NCBI GenBank assembly: GCA_015485755.1
Contig: WFTD01000009.1
Coordinates: 1-12,169 of the forward strand
Reading direction: 5' to 3'
DNA: 12,169 nt
From: Patescibacteria group bacterium
GTDB lineage: Bacteria > Patescibacteriota > Patescibacteriia > S139-126
A program made the translations under genes and the position numbers. Positions 12,113-12,169 of this stretch are shown piece by piece (position 1 is the first letter of the stretch; the number at the start of each line of letters is the position of its first letter). The notes beneath the pieces are model-generated. The model was not told the DNA's origin. It searched no databases and saw only the letters and a list, made by a program, of their open reading frames with translations.

Positions 12113-12169
12113 CTACTCTCCCTTAACCTTAATTGACACCGCTTTGCTGGGTTTGGCTTTGGGCAAAAC
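12113..12169 (-). CDS. C-terminal end of an upstream gene (partial)
   Basis: From the window's right edge the minus strand reads 18 codons, VLPKAKPSKAVSIKVKGE, then TAG at 12115-12113. Lys-rich tail composition, and a stop spaced one base from the next ATG (TAGCATG), are typical of adjacent genes in an operon. Too little is present to name it; the neighbouring frame is also open over this short distance, so the call rests mainly on the stop/start junction. Confidence 0.45.
   Translation of the reverse strand, partial: VLPKAKPSKAVSIKVKGE

Noticed and set aside
1..12169. CRISPR array, prophage, toxin-antitoxin or defence system
   Set aside because: No regularly spaced repeats, cas, integrase, phage structural or recognisable toxin/antitoxin motifs were seen on either strand.

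Overview
The window is AT-rich bacterial DNA with short intergenic gaps, many genes without a Shine-Dalgarno site, and several small proteins I do not recognise. Clear housekeeping genes (nusA, valS, tsaD, tsaE, tRNA-Gly, a membrane pyrophosphatase) fix it as bacterial. The partial membrane protein at the left edge, the NusA with an extra charged insert, and the style of the small hypothetical genes suggest a Candidate Phyla Radiation (Patescibacteria) genome recovered from a metagenome; this placement is inference. The first 17 bases match the Tn5 (Nextera) mosaic-end sequence, so the left edge is a contig end with adapter left on it. UGA is not used as a stop in any of the 11 stops seen, and no UGA interrupts the recognisable proteins.

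Layout. 1-17 adapter; 18-214 (-) the start of a polytopic membrane protein, probably GT-C/STT3-like, cut by the contig end; 215-432 AT-rich spacer with a 12-bp tandem repeat and a promoter; 439-1065 (+) a TPR-like helical-repeat protein whose terminator overlaps its stop codon; 1147-3108 (-) hppA and 3129-4463 (-) nusA, co-directional with nusA first; 4464-4652 a divergent promoter region built around a 13-bp palindrome; 4653-5162 and 5152-5553 (+) two overlapping genes of unknown function; 5570-8176 (-) valS; 8216-8477 (-) the valS leader, which folds as a T-box riboswitch with a GUA (valine) specifier; 8516-8938 (-) tsaE and 8946-9986 (-) tsaD; 10089-11741 (+) a membrane-anchored glycine-rich extracellular protein; 11769-11845 (-) tRNA-Gly(GCC) with its own promoter and terminator; 11899-12111 (-) a small unknown protein preceded by the last codons of another gene.

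How they work together. Most of the minus-strand block serves translation and transcription: TsaD and TsaE make the t6A modification on ANN-decoding tRNAs, ValS charges tRNA-Val, and NusA modulates pausing and termination. The most notable element is the valS leader. It has a textbook T-box antiterminator (a 6-bp helix, a 7-nt UGGUACC bulge and a 4-bp helix) that competes with an intrinsic terminator. It also has a Stem I whose specifier loop shows GUA. ValS is therefore predicted to be made when tRNA-Val(UAC) is uncharged. Stem I is unusual in having an uninterrupted 21-bp helix above the specifier loop. The pyrophosphatase residues suggest a K+-dependent, Na+-pumping enzyme.
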